A stretch of 6,500 bases of DNA from Granulosicoccus sp047634635. Its GTDB lineage: Bacteria > Pseudomonadota > Gammaproteobacteria > Granulosicoccales > Granulosicoccaceae. Under the pieces are notes generated by a model that was not told the DNA's origin, ran no database searches, and was given only the letters and a program-made list of their open reading frames with translations. Below, in pieces: positions 6,316-6,500 of this stretch. Made by a program: the position numbers and the translations under genes. The stretch lies in the NCBI GenBank assembly GCA_047634635.1, contig JBLIIE010000230.1, positions 1 to 6,500 on the forward strand, written 5' to 3'. How positions within the stretch are numbered: the first letter of the stretch is position 1; each line of letters opens with the position of its first letter.

Positions 6316-6500
6316 ATGCCGAACCGCATGGACAGTGACAGCATCGCAGACATTATTGAACTAAATGGTTTTCAGAGGGACGGCAATGGATACGTGGATG
6401 GTTTTCGTGATGTTGCCGGCGGGCCGGATGGGATGGATGATGGAGTTCTCTCGCTTCGCTACCAGCCAGTCGATGAAGATGGCAACAGCGTTTTTGATCA
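6316..6500 (+). CDS. Thrombospondin type 3-like Asp-rich repeat protein fragment, start uncertain, runs off the window
   Basis: The frame is open to the right edge. With the preceding codons from 6301 it reads TDGDGMPNRMDSDS, then IADIIELNG, RDGNGYVDGF and PVDEDGNSVFD. This follows the pattern of bacterial thrombospondin type 3-like repeats (DTDGDGxPDxxDxDSDxDGIxDxxE, then xDGxGxxDGFxD), which bind calcium and usually occur in secreted or outer-membrane-anchored proteins. The DSDS segment lacks the usual following DG, so the repeats look degenerate. The ATG at 6316 and another at 6328 both lie inside the motif, have no Shine-Dalgarno and leave no signal peptide. Upstream the frame is closed by TAG at 6283-6285 with no other start. 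The real N-terminus is therefore probably in another frame (see 6156-6300) or lost. The repeat class is fairly clear; whether the gene is functional is not. Confidence 0.55.
   Translation, partial: MPNRMDSDSIADIIELNGFQRDGNGYVDGFRDVAGGPDGMDDGVLSLRYQPVDEDGNSVFD

Overview
The window carries a compact block of core genes in a gene order and at a similarity level typical of a gammaproteobacterium. From the left end: gluQ (partial), dksA and xseA lie on the minus strand. guaB and guaA lie on the plus strand, diverging from xseA across a short shared regulatory gap. The last ~440 bases hold a non-coding or uncertain stretch and then the beginning of a secreted-type, Asp-rich, thrombospondin type 3-like coding region that runs off the right edge. 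I could not name the species. DksA, ExoVII, GuaB and GuaA resemble the Escherichia coli proteins as I remember them. The xseA/guaBA divergence and the dksA-gluQ pairing are both known from enterobacteria.

Minus-strand block (1-2912, read right to left): xseA encodes the large subunit of exonuclease VII. After an 88-base gap with a candidate promoter comes dksA, the ppGpp-dependent RNA polymerase cofactor. Only 24 bases after the dksA stop comes gluQ, a glutamyl-queuosine tRNA(Asp) synthetase that starts at GTG and is cut by the left edge. A perfect 6-bp hairpin covers the dksA stop codon, just before the gluQ start. DksA is about twice the length of the E. coli protein because it carries a ~165-residue Lys/Ala/Thr-rich, histone H1-like N-terminal tail and an acidic linker ahead of a normal DksA core.

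Plus-strand block (3028-6062): guaB (IMP dehydrogenase) and guaA (GMP synthetase) overlap by one base (TGATG). Together they form the two-step IMP to XMP to GMP branch of purine synthesis. There is a functional link to the other strand: GTP is the precursor of ppGpp, and DksA works with ppGpp.

Right end (6063-6500): the first ~90 bases show no gene and no convincing terminator. From about 6301 to the edge one frame encodes Asp/Gly-rich calcium-binding-type repeats, but its only in-frame starts lie inside the repeat pattern and a TAG sits just upstream. A different frame at 6156-6299 encodes a hydrophobic, possibly secretory N-terminus that would join the repeats if one base were removed. This is either a frameshifted gene, a decayed fragment or a sequence error.

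The two points most worth following are the histone-like tail on DksA and the broken start of the repeat protein. I saw no mobile element, CRISPR array, rRNA or tRNA.
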